Position numbers and translations under genes: made by a program. A stretch of DNA of 64,000 nucleotides, taken from NCBI GenBank assembly GCA_944381575.1, contig CALWLS010000007.1, positions 1 through 64,000 of the forward strand, read 5' to 3'. Origin of the DNA: an uncultured Lachnospiraceae bacterium (GTDB lineage Bacteria > Bacillota > Clostridia > Lachnospirales > Lachnospiraceae). Shown here piece by piece: positions 29,509 through 36,940 of this stretch (position 1 is the stretch's first letter; each line of letters opens with the position of its first letter). The notes under the pieces were generated by a model that did not search any database, was not told where the DNA came from, and worked only from the letters and a program-made list of their open reading frames with translations.

Positions 29509-30876
29509 TTATACAAGCATGTATTTGAGCACAAATAATACGGCCAGCACGTACATGAGCGGCGTGAGCTTATCCCTTTTTCCGCTTACCAGATTGAGCA
29601 CTACATATGAGATGACTCCCATGGCTATGCCCTCGGAAACCGAATACATGAACGGCATGGCGATTATTGCGATGAATGCCGGGATGGCCTCCGTCAGATC
29701 ATTGAAATCGATCTTCGACACCTGCTGCATCATCATAAATCCCACGATAATAAGGGCCGGAGCAGTTGCAAATGACGGTATGGCAAGGAATATAGGCGAA
29801 AGGAACAATGCCAGTACAAACAGTATTCCCGTCACCATGGCCGTAAGGCCGGTCCTTCCTCCCTCAGCTATTCCCGAAGCGCTCTCTACGAATGTGGAGA
29901 TGGTGGAGGTTCCGCATATCGCTCCCACTGTAGTACCTATGGCGTCCGCAAGCAGCGCTCCCTTAATGCCTGGAAGGCGTCCGTTTTCATCCAGCATGTT
30001 ACCCTTTGTGGCGCAGCCGATGAGGGTGCCGAGAGTATCGAACACATCCACGAACAGGAACGCAAACATTATTACTACGAAATTAAGGAAGTTTTCGCTG
30101 ATATATCCAAAGTCCATCTTGAAAAATGTCGGCGCAATGGACGCAGGCATGGAAATGATCCCTGAAGGGAAAAGGCTGTAAAAGCCCGCCTCAGGATCCG
30201 GCACATAGAGTCCAGCCACCTGACAGATTATGCCGAGGAGCCAGGTGAGCAGTATGCCTATCAGTATATTTCCCTTGATCTGCTTTATTACCAGGAATCC
30301 GGTGATCAGTATTCCGGCCATGGCAAGGATTACGCTGATGCCCTCCGTGTTGAAGGTTCCGGCCTTTACAGATCCCGTAAATGAGAACATGGCCACCTTG
30401 GTGGACTCATTTAACACGGCTATATTTGCATTCTGAAGACCTATAAATGTGATGAAGAGTCCTATTCCGACGGAAACGGCTATCTTGAGGGTTGCCGGAA
30501 TGGAGTTGAATATCGCCTCACGGACGTTGGTTATCGAGAGTATGATGAATATGATACCCTCCACGAATACCGCCGTCAGCGCGATCTCCCAGGAAAGCCC
30601 CATGCCTATACAGACAGTGTAGGCAAAGTAAGCGTTGAGTCCCATGGCTGATGAAAGCGCAAAAGGCAGATTGGCTATGAATGCCATAAGGAATATGGCT
30701 ATTGCAGAGGCCAGCGCAGTTGCCGTAAATACGGAACCCGCATCCATCCCGGTAGCTCCGAGCACACTCGGATTTACCGCAAGGATATATGCCATGGTCA
30801 TAAATGTCGTCAGTCCGGCGATCACCTCTGTCCTTACGTCGGTGCCGCGCTCTTTGAGTTTGAAGAATTTTTCCAT
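29509..30876 (-). CDS. NCS2-family purine permease (PbuG/AdeQ-like)
   Basis: About 455-residue membrane transporter of the AzgA/PbuG group of NCS2 permeases, importing hypoxanthine, guanine or adenine by proton symport. Seen: ERGTDVRTEVIAGLTTFMTMAY at the N-terminus, AMGLNAYFAY, DVFDTLGTLIG and the GTSTISTFVESASGIAEGGRTG block, all typical. Start 30876 follows AAAGGTGA at 5 nt; the longer frame starts at 30894. The leader contains a long hairpin at 30985-31030. No standard purine riboswitch is recognisable, so regulation is open. Confidence 0.92.
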   Translation of the reverse strand: MEKFFKLKERGTDVRTEVIAGLTTFMTMAYILAVNPSVLGATGMDAGSVFTATALASAIAIFLMAFIANLPFALSSAMGLNAYFAYTVCIGMGLSWEIALTAVFVEGIIFIILSITNVREAIFNSIPATLKIAVSVGIGLFITFIGLQNANIAVLNESTKVAMFSFTGSVKAGTFNTEGISVILAMAGILITGFLVIKQIKGNILIGILLTWLLGIICQVAGLYVPDPEAGFYSLFPSGIISMPASIAPTFFKMDFGYISENFLNFVVIMFAFLFVDVFDTLGTLIGCATKGNMLDENGRLPGIKGALLADAIGTTVGAICGTSTISTFVESASGIAEGGRTGLTAMVTGILFVLALFLSPIFLAIPSFATAPALIIVGFMMMQQVSKIDFNDLTEAIPAFIAIIAMPFMYSVSEGIAMGVISYVVLNLVSGKRDKLTPLMYVLAVLFVLKYMLV

Positions 30877-30984
30877 AGTTTCACCTTTTCCCATAAATGC
30901 TCTTTTTTCCGGATCCGTGTCCGGGCAGCCTATTAATTATGACGGAGAGCCCGAAAAATTTCAATTGTTTTTACAACCAACCTC

Positions 30985-31030
30985 CATAGTTTGATGTTTG
31001 TGGGAAATCCCACCTGCATCATAAACTATG
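30985..31030 (-). promoter_or_regulatory. Long hairpin upstream of the purine permease
   Basis: CATAGTTT-GATG (30985-30996) pairs with CATCATAAACTATG (31017-31030) with a two-base bulge, and GTGGG/CCCAC forms an inner stem. It lies 110-155 bp before the permease ATG. It could be a structured leader RNA or a large operator; there is no T-run, so it is not a terminator. Confidence 0.5.
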
Positions 31031-31388
31031 TACTATTTCTGCCAAACAATCAAGGGTTATATACTTCACTTCATTATCGGTGTTATAGTCAGTGTTATAC
31101 GGTTGAAAAAATTTCTCGTTCAATCCGTACTTTTTTGCGCAGAATATCGCTCCTAAAACAATTTTCTATATATGCGTTCTACGGATAAAATCACAAAATA
31201 TCAAACTATGTCCTAAAAATTATTCAGTTTTAAACGGATAAGATTTAAAAAATGAAGATAAAAGATGAAAAAATTTTCCTGACTACGAATATATTTTCAA
31301 AAGTGCAGATTTTATCTGTTAAAATTCCTCTGAAAAGACAGATAAAAATTCAACTATTAAGCAAACAGATTAAATGAGCCCGAAAAGA
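31031..31388. other. AT-rich intergenic stretch with scattered TACGG motifs
   Basis: About 360 bp with no gene. Degenerate TACGG/CCGTA pairs occur (for example 31098 and 31124) and CGGATAA-like motifs at about 31190 and 31235. They look like decayed units of the array that follows. Confidence 0.4.
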
Positions 31389-31790
31389 CCGCTTTGTAGA
31401 CGATTCTTCAAACGGAGCCGTACATAATTAATGAACTGACCGCTTTGTAGGCGATTCTTTAAATGGAACCGTACATATTTATTGGCCTTACCGCTTCTTG
31501 GACGATTCTCCATATATAACCGTACGAATTAAGCATTGTGTACGGACTGAATTTACAGATCCTTTAATGCAGGTGTATTTTATTAAATGAAATACACCTC
31601 TGAAAACGATTTTCAGTATATAACCGTACTGTTCAAAATTTTGTACGGATCTGATAACTGAGTTTTAAAATCCAACCGTATCAGAGCCATTTTTGTACGG
31701 ATTTACTGACTAAGTGTTATCATCAAACCGTATCAGAGGCATTTGTACGAACCTATCGTCAAAATATCAAATCAAACCATATGAGAGAAA
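31389..31790. repeat. ~52-bp CCGTA/GTACGG tandem repeat array, locus 2
   Basis: Aligned AACCGTA-type anchors occur at 31416, 31467, 31518, 31622, 31674, 31726 and 31775 (spacing 51, 51, 104, 52, 52, 49). The first three units also share CCGCTTTGTAGACGATTC-like text. The missing unit near 31570 is replaced by a perfect 10-bp hairpin (AGGTGTATTT/AAATACACCT, about 31571-31599). The units match locus 1 at 0.1 kb, including a 36-bp near-identity. No coding frame fits. Confidence 0.8.
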
Positions 31791-31815
31791 CTTATGCCGA
31801 CAGGCACACCATAAC

Positions 31816-31850
31816 CAAAAACTCAGAGCCCATTATATAATGCTCTGAGT
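31816..31850 (-). terminator. Terminator of the tRNA-Phe/tRNA-Gly unit
   Basis: Minus-strand ACTCAGAGC ... GCTCTGAGT stem followed by TTTTTGG, about 70 bp downstream of tRNA-Gly. Confidence 0.8.
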
Positions 31851-31920
31851 CCTTAATATCATAAAATCGGATATAAAAAATTTACGCTTACTGATAAATT
31901 GCTTTTAGATAAAAGAAAAA

Positions 31921-31992
31921 AGCACGAGACGGGGATCGAACCCGCGACCTTCGCCTTGGCAAGGCGACGCTCCACCACTGAGCCACTCGTGC
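31921..31992 (-). tRNA. tRNA-Gly (GCC)
   Basis: Full cloverleaf on the minus strand: acceptor GCACGAG/CTCGTGC, anticodon stem TCGCC/GGCGA with loop TTGCCAA (anticodon GCC), and T-loop GGTTCGATCC. No CCA is encoded. Second in a pair with tRNA-Phe, 14 bp apart. Confidence 0.95.
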
Positions 31993-32006
31993 GTAAAATA
32001 TATAAC

Positions 32007-32079
32007 TGCCTCAGGCCAGAATCGAACTGGCGACACATGGATTTTCAGTCCATTGCTCTACCAACTGAGCTACCGAGGC
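32007..32079 (-). tRNA. tRNA-Phe (GAA)
   Basis: Cloverleaf on the minus strand: acceptor GCCTCGG/CTGAGGC, anticodon loop CTGAAAA (GAA) and T-loop AGTTCGATTC, with discriminator A. First gene of the Phe-Gly tRNA unit. Confidence 0.95.
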
Positions 32080-32117
32080 TCGTGCCTTATGGAACTGATC
32101 CAACCGACAGCATGGAT

Positions 32118-32146
32118 ATTTTACATTTTATTGACTGTTTTGTCAA
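32118..32146 (-). promoter_or_regulatory. Promoter of tRNA-Phe/tRNA-Gly
   Basis: TTGACA (32146-32141), 17-bp spacer, TAAAAT (32123-32118), about 38 bp before the 5' end of tRNA-Phe. Confidence 0.8.
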
Positions 32147-32222
32147 CAATTTTTTAGGCTTGCATCTGATACTGCATCTTATTTCTCTCTTATACCTCGA
32201 TTCGGCGTCTGCATCCGCCGCC

Positions 32223-33530
32223 TTAATCCAAAGCCCCTTTATTGCAGTGCAGAGCTATCATCATTACTATAAGCTCAGCTGCAGGGATCGCCGCAAAGAC
32301 CCCGTTAAGCCCGAAAAACACCGGCAGCAGGATAAGCAGGGCTCCGCTTAATACAACGCTCCTTGACATTGCCACGGCCATGGACTCCCTTTCCCTCATT
32401 ACTGACTGCAGATAGTAGGTGGAAAGTACATTTATGCCCATGAATAAAAATGCCGTAAAATAAATGCGGTATATCATAGGAGCCTCACTAAGCACCTCAG
32501 GGGTTGCTGCAATAAATATCTTTGTAAGCTCTATCGGGAACAGTTCTCCCGTAACGGTGATCGCCACGCTTATGATCACTGTCGCAATAACTGACATATG
32601 ATAAGCAGTTCTTATCCTGTCACGTTTGCCAGCTCCGAAATTAAGGGACGAGATAGGCTGAAGCGCCTGTCCGACTCCCCTGAATACCGCCTGACAAAGC
32701 TGACCTATAGTTCCAACGACTCCGTAAATGGACAGTGCGGCAACTGAGCCATACCTCATTATCTGATTATTTATAACTATGGAAAGGGCCACTGTTCCAA
32801 GATCCAGGACTCCCGAGCCAAATCCTATGATAAGTATCCTCTTAAAGGCTTTTAAAAGACTTTTTGGCATTACGAGCTTAAGACCGCAGGCGGGACTGAA
32901 AAAATGTATCAGCATGATAATCACCTGAAGGCTTGATCCAGCCACCGTAGCTATTGCCGCTCCCTTCATGCCCATGTCCATCGGAAAGCATAAAAACCAG
33001 TCCCCGAAAATGTTAAGGCTCCCTCCTATGACCACGGCCTTCATGGCAAGTCCCGGCGCCCCGTCATTTCTCAAAAAGGCGCTTAGGAATGTGGAGGCTA
33101 TAAATGTAGGAAAAAAGTAGATGATATACATGCCGTAATCCAGAACATAAGGCATGATCTCCTCATTTGCTCCAAACAGCGTAAATATCGGTCTGTGGAA
33201 TATCCACACCAGTATCCATGTCGATATACCTATGACGGCCATCAGGATCACCGCCGCCGTGAACATGGCGTGAGCCTTTTCCTCTCTGCCCTCTCCCCTT
33301 GCCACGCTCATCGGCACGGCGCCTCCGACTCCGCAGAGCACCGCTAAAAATACCATGAGCGCGAATATGGGATTGATGGCGGCTATTGCCGCGGCGCCCA
33401 TAGGCCCAACTGACTGGCCGACGGCTATGGTATCCACAAAGCTGTATACCGACACCACTAAGGCGCTGCCCACGGAGGCGATCAGGTAATGTCCGAAAAG
33501 TTTCTTTATATCATCCTTTAAAATATCCAT
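32223..33530 (-). CDS. MATE family efflux transporter (copy 2)
   Basis: 435-residue MATE exporter with twelve predicted helices. Typical segments are YSFVDTIAVGQSVGPMGAAAIA near the N-terminus and QPISSLNFGAGKRDRIRTAYH in the middle. Substrate unknown. It has its own promoter with an inverted-repeat operator overlapping the -10, which suggests control by a dedicated repressor such as a MarR or TetR protein encoded elsewhere. The start follows GGAG at 10 nt. It lies between the tRNA-Phe/Gly unit and tRNA-Cys. Confidence 0.88.
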   Translation of the reverse strand: MDILKDDIKKLFGHYLIASVGSALVVSVYSFVDTIAVGQSVGPMGAAAIAAINPIFALMVFLAVLCGVGGAVPMSVARGEGREEKAHAMFTAAVILMAVIGISTWILVWIFHRPIFTLFGANEEIMPYVLDYGMYIIYFFPTFIASTFLSAFLRNDGAPGLAMKAVVIGGSLNIFGDWFLCFPMDMGMKGAAIATVAGSSLQVIIMLIHFFSPACGLKLVMPKSLLKAFKRILIIGFGSGVLDLGTVALSIVINNQIMRYGSVAALSIYGVVGTIGQLCQAVFRGVGQALQPISSLNFGAGKRDRIRTAYHMSVIATVIISVAITVTGELFPIELTKIFIAATPEVLSEAPMIYRIYFTAFLFMGINVLSTYYLQSVMRERESMAVAMSRSVVLSGALLILLPVFFGLNGVFAAIPAAELIVMMIALHCNKGALD

Positions 33531-33554
33531 GGCAAAGGGGCTCCTGTTTTATTA

Positions 33555-33574
33555 AATGTCAAACGTCAGACATT
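33555..33574 (-). promoter_or_regulatory. Inverted-repeat operator of MATE copy 2
   Basis: AATGTC and GACATT arms around eight bases (AATGTCAAACGTCAGACATT), overlapping the -10 hexamer. Size and position fit a MarR/TetR-type repressor site; the regulator is unknown. Confidence 0.5.
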
Positions 33575-33600
33575 ATATCATCACCATCATGATGCATCAA
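33572..33600 (-). promoter_or_regulatory. Promoter of MATE copy 2
   Basis: TTGATG (33600-33595), 17-bp spacer, TATAAT (33577-33572), about 40 bp upstream of the start codon. Confidence 0.7.
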
Positions 33601-33728
33601 GCACCCGACATTCTCCATTGATCTTCGTCTATCGGCTTACATATGTATAGGCCATTGCAGATCTTAAACCACTGGAGATCACACAAACCCATGCCATCAT
33701 GCCGCGCCGTGCCTCATAAAATCACCCC

Positions 33729-33757
33729 TTGACCTTTCAAATATGCTATTGTATAAT
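33729..33757 (+). promoter_or_regulatory. Promoter of tRNA-Cys
   Basis: TTGACC (33729-33734), 17-bp spacer, TATAAT (33752-33757) on the plus strand, 16 bp before the tRNA 5' end. Confidence 0.8.
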
Positions 33758-33773
33758 GAACAGGCTATCAGAT

Positions 33774-33844
33774 GGCGACATAGCCAAGTGGTAAGGCGTA
33801 GGTCTGCAACACCTTGATCACCGGTTCAAATCCGGTTGTCGCCT
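33774..33844 (+). tRNA. tRNA-Cys (GCA)
   Basis: Cloverleaf on the plus strand: acceptor GGCGACA/TGTCGCC, anticodon loop with GCA, T-loop GGTTCAAATCC, discriminator T, 71 nt. The only plus-strand gene I can support in the window, with its own promoter and terminator. Confidence 0.95.
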
Positions 33845-33851
33845 CTAAATG

Positions 33852-33877
33852 ACCGGCTCAGGTTGAGCCGGTTTTTA
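33852..33877 (+). terminator. Terminator of tRNA-Cys
   Basis: ACCGGCTCA/TGAGCCGGT stem with a 3-nt GGT loop followed by a T-run. It lies 7 bp after the tRNA and may also serve the convergent Tad locus. Confidence 0.85.
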
Positions 33878-33913
33878 TTTTTCTCTGAATTATCTCTATT
33901 ATCTCTTTATCTA

Positions 33914-35002
33914 TTATCTCTGCCTCTTTGCCATCAGAATATCTATCGTAAAATACAGCGCCGTACAGGCCGAAAGTATCGCATATAGAGGAAGTATCCT
34001 CACCACCGTATCCATTCCCTTAAGCACATATACCGCTGCCAAAGCCGCGGCCATTATAGTCTGTGTCATAAGTATCCTTACGGCAGCAGCCCTGATATTT
34101 CCCTTTTCAGTCCGCGGCCTTTCTTCATTTCCTGCATTTCCTTCATCCATAGTGGTATCCGTTTCATTTTCGGAGGTTTCATATGATCCCAAGACATGCT
34201 TATCCTCCATAAATTCCTTTTCCGGATCCAGTCTTATGTCATCCATGTCCTCAAGACTAAAATCCGACCTGTATTCGGTCTGCTCCGTTTCCCGGCTTTC
34301 CGTTCCGCTGCCGTCCCTGACAGGCTTCCCCTTCCCTTCGCTTAAGCTCACCGCCTTCTGCCGGCTTAGCGGCTTGTTGAAACTATACTGTTCCTCCGCC
34401 CCACCCCGGTTTTTGCGTTCTGCCATAAGGACGTTCATTAGATCGTATATGCGGCATTCCGCCTTTTCAGCCTCCTTAAGCATCACGGCGCACATCCTTA
34501 ATGCAACAGGATCATTTAAATCCACATGGGCCGTAAGAGCGGCAAGAAGTCCTGTAAATATGGAGCCTGTTCCCAGCTCATGGGGTCCCTCCCTGTCCGG
34601 CCTTGAACTTCCATCCCTCCCCGCATCCGGTATGGGACAGAATCTCAGAGTATTATCTATCCTGTCGGTAAAAATATATCTTTTATCCAAAAGGAGATTT
34701 TCCTCTCCCATAAGATATCCGGTCATTATCCCGGCAGCCCTGTTTAAGGCCAGCATAAATGAATATATATCCTCTCCGCCAAGCTTTTCTGAAGTCAGAT
34801 ATTCCTCAAGGCTAATGCAGTCCGTCACCTCATAGTTCAGTCTGATTCCGCCCTTATATTCAGACAGAGACGGCCTGATGATCATGCTGTCGTATATGGA
34901 CCCAATCATTCTGAGCTCCATACAGTCTTCAGCTGCATCCTTTATTCCTATGCTTAAAAATCTCCCCGGTCCCTCGGTCAGTATCGATATTTCACTGATC
35001 AT
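33914..35002 (-). CDS. DUF6382-like membrane protein, last gene of the Tad locus
   Basis: 362 residues. The N-terminal half (about 1-195) resembles the DUF6382 domain found at the end of clostridial Tad loci, usually next to an FHA domain. Here there is no FHA domain: the middle (about 195-285) is charged and low-complexity, and two hydrophobic helices (about 300-357) end the protein. Probably a membrane-associated accessory or regulatory factor of the pilus machine; role not established. Its start overlaps the tadE stop by 11 nt, so translation is likely coupled. Confidence 0.7.
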   Translation of the reverse strand: MISEISILTEGPGRFLSIGIKDAAEDCMELRMIGSIYDSMIIRPSLSEYKGGIRLNYEVTDCISLEEYLTSEKLGGEDIYSFMLALNRAAGIMTGYLMGEENLLLDKRYIFTDRIDNTLRFCPIPDAGRDGSSRPDREGPHELGTGSIFTGLLAALTAHVDLNDPVALRMCAVMLKEAEKAECRIYDLMNVLMAERKNRGGAEEQYSFNKPLSRQKAVSLSEGKGKPVRDGSGTESRETEQTEYRSDFSLEDMDDIRLDPEKEFMEDKHVLGSYETSENETDTTMDEGNAGNEERPRTEKGNIRAAAVRILMTQTIMAAALAAVYVLKGMDTVVRILPLYAILSACTALYFTIDILMAKRQR

Positions 35003-35381
35003 CCGCCACCTCTTCTATTATAGTAAGCTTTCTCATTAATTTTTCCGGCCTGTAAGCATTTCCCGTATATTTCAGTTCAGCATCCCCAATGGAAACTGTC
35101 ACGCAGCTTCCCTCTCCATCCTCCTCAAGCTTAAGTCTGTATCCATTTTCCGAAAACAGACCGCTAAGCCTTTCATTTTCATATTCCTCAATATATTCCG
35201 CATCCATATCCTCAGTCCTTTTTTCAAATAACTCCGCAGCCTCGTTCGCCGCGAGGCTTCCCACCGCCATGTCATGCAGTCTTATATCGGCCCTGATAAG
35301 CAGAGCTATGGTTATGAATACTATCGGCATTACTATGGCGGCCTCTACGGTAAAGCTTGCCCTTAATACAAGTTTTTTCAT
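34992..35381 (-). CDS. TadE-like pseudopilin
   Basis: About 129 residues. A short basic N-terminus is followed by SFTVEAAIVMPIVFITIALLI, the TadE-type prepilin motif (Glu near +5 after the cleavage region, then one hydrophobic helix). The rest is an exported, charged domain. Such minor pilins are processed by the Tad prepilin peptidase and help assemble Flp pili. I chose ATG 35381 because AAAGGT precedes it by 8 nt; the longest frame begins at 35435. Confidence 0.8.
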   Translation of the reverse strand: MKKLVLRASFTVEAAIVMPIVFITIALLIRADIRLHDMAVGSLAANEAAELFEKRTEDMDAEYIEEYENERLSGLFSENGYRLKLEEDGEGSCVTVSIGDAELKYTGNAYRPEKLMRKLTIIEEVADDQ

Positions 35382-35441
35382 ATCTGCATACCTTTTACAT
35401 TTACGAAAAAGTAAACCCATCGACTTGATCTGCACTGTCTG

Positions 35442-35882
35442 TTACATAAAAAAGCCTGCCGCCTTATCTGCTGCCATGACCAGAAAAAACACCGTGACAA
35501 ATGGAAGAGACATCGTTTTAACCCCGCCTGACGCAAATCTCCACAGGCAGGCAAAAAGCCCTGTAATGGCGCAGGCAAACCACGCCGCTATGACAATACA
35601 CACCGTTTTTTCCATTCCCATAAACACTCCTGAGACGCTTATGAACATGGCGTCTCCCAGGCCTATCCTGCCCCGGCTTAAAACTGACATGATCAATATA
35701 AGCGCACCCGGTATAAGCGATAGAAGATAATCCGCTGCCTTTCCTCCCGTAATAAAAAACAGGATTGTTCCAACCGCAAAAGCAATGCCGCCCGATAAAA
35801 CGCCTATACTTCTGTGTTTAACGTCTTCAAATGCCGATACCAAACCGTATATGTAAAATATCACTTCCCGCAGTAAGAGCAT
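35442..35882 (-). CDS. A24 family prepilin peptidase (second copy)
   Basis: 146-residue membrane aspartyl protease with about five helices. The two catalytic Asp are visible: AFEDVKHRSI (about residue 19) and GLGDAMF (about 74, the GxGD-type motif). It would cleave the leader of Flp and TadE-like prepilins at the membrane. It overlaps the upstream TadE-like gene by 22 nt. A second, divergent A24 peptidase is the first gene of the same locus, so labour may be divided between major and minor pilins. Confidence 0.85.
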   Translation of the reverse strand: MLLLREVIFYIYGLVSAFEDVKHRSIGVLSGGIAFAVGTILFFITGGKAADYLLSLIPGALILIMSVLSRGRIGLGDAMFISVSGVFMGMEKTVCIVIAAWFACAITGLFACLWRFASGGVKTMSLPFVTVFFLVMAADKAAGFFM

Positions 35883-36907
35883 GGCCTCATCCCCCTGTCC
35901 ATACAGTCCCCTAATTTTTCCGTGTGTACATACGCGGTTATGGCCTTGCAGTTCATGTCCCCATGATATGCCGTGCCGTTTTCCATGTAATATACTGTTC
36001 CTTTGCCATCAGGCTTACAGGATGAGCAGGCATGATATTTCCCGCCTCCCGCGTTTCTTATGCCGTCTATATCCGCCGCATCTATGCTCTTAAGCCTGTT
36101 GCTGAGATAATGACAGTTAGGATCCATATGGTAGACCTCGCTGCTCGTTTTTCCAAGATAAACCGTTCTGTCGCGGTCAGACTCTTCGTCTCCGTCTTCT
36201 CCCGCGTTTTCCGAATATTTATCCCGACCCCGTCCGCCCTCCGATCCCACCCAGGCTCTTTTATTGACCACAAGGCTTTTTTCCGCGGGGATCAGATCGA
36301 AAAACCTGACCGGCATGTCCGGCCTGTATAAGACCTCTATCGTTATCATTGCCGGATCCTCGCCCTCTTCCTCAGACAGTATGGCAGTTTCCGGCGAGAG
36401 CATGGCTCCTTTGAGATATCTATTGTCACAGGAGGCAAGTACATAAGCTGCAGCTGCCCCCTGCTCAACTCCTGAGACCACTCCATCCACTGTATCCATG
36501 TATTCACTGTCCATATTTATCAGGCCTTCTCCCACCGTCTTAATATATTCAGCAAGACTCAGCTTTTCTGCCGCAGCCTCCATACTGTTCTGCAGCCTCC
36601 TTTCGGCATTCATGACCTTGATGGGAAACATCAGCAGGTATAAGGTGAATATCATCACCGGCAGAGCTATCGCTGCCTCAAGGGTAAGGCTGGCCTTTAC
36701 GCCATGCCCGCCAGGTATAAGCCCGAAAAAAGGGAAGCCATGCCGTCTCTGCCCTTTAGAATTTTTTGATAAGTTTAAGAATTTTTTGGGCGAGTTCTCT
36801 TTCCGGTCACATTCCTTTCCTGCATGTTTGTAAATTGTTGCTTTCGACTTAAAAGTCTGCTCCGTCTGTAAAAGTTGAGGTAGTTTTGAGCCTGGCAGAA
36901 ACGGCAT
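35861..36907 (-). CDS. TadE-like protein with C-terminal Cys/His repeats
   Basis: 348 residues. A basic N-terminal tail (1-65) precedes KASLTLEAAIALPVMIFTLYLL (about 70-91), a TadE-type prepilin segment. The exported part ends in two related modules (about 248-300 and 303-347), each with VY..., YH(M/G)DxNC and a CxxC pair (CSSC, CSYC), like Ada-type or other small Zn sites. These may bind metal or form disulfides outside the cell. A strong GGAGGG ribosome site supports this start. It overlaps the next gene by 22 nt. Confidence 0.75.
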   Translation of the reverse strand: MPFLPGSKLPQLLQTEQTFKSKATIYKHAGKECDRKENSPKKFLNLSKNSKGQRRHGFPFFGLIPGGHGVKASLTLEAAIALPVMIFTLYLLMFPIKVMNAERRLQNSMEAAAEKLSLAEYIKTVGEGLINMDSEYMDTVDGVVSGVEQGAAAAYVLASCDNRYLKGAMLSPETAILSEEEGEDPAMITIEVLYRPDMPVRFFDLIPAEKSLVVNKRAWVGSEGGRGRDKYSENAGEDGDEESDRDRTVYLGKTSSEVYHMDPNCHYLSNRLKSIDAADIDGIRNAGGGKYHACSSCKPDGKGTVYYMENGTAYHGDMNCKAITAYVHTEKLGDCMDRGMRPCSYCGK

Positions 36908-36940
36908 GGCTTCCCTCCTTTCCTTATGCTCACCTTATGC

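Noticed and set aside
30880-31100. Purine riboswitch for the NCS2 permease
   Set aside because: The conserved aptamer core and the two loop-loop hairpins are not present; only one long hairpin is seen.
31899-32351. Plus-strand frame of 150 codons
   Set aside because: It reads across two minus-strand tRNA genes and the end of MATE copy 2.
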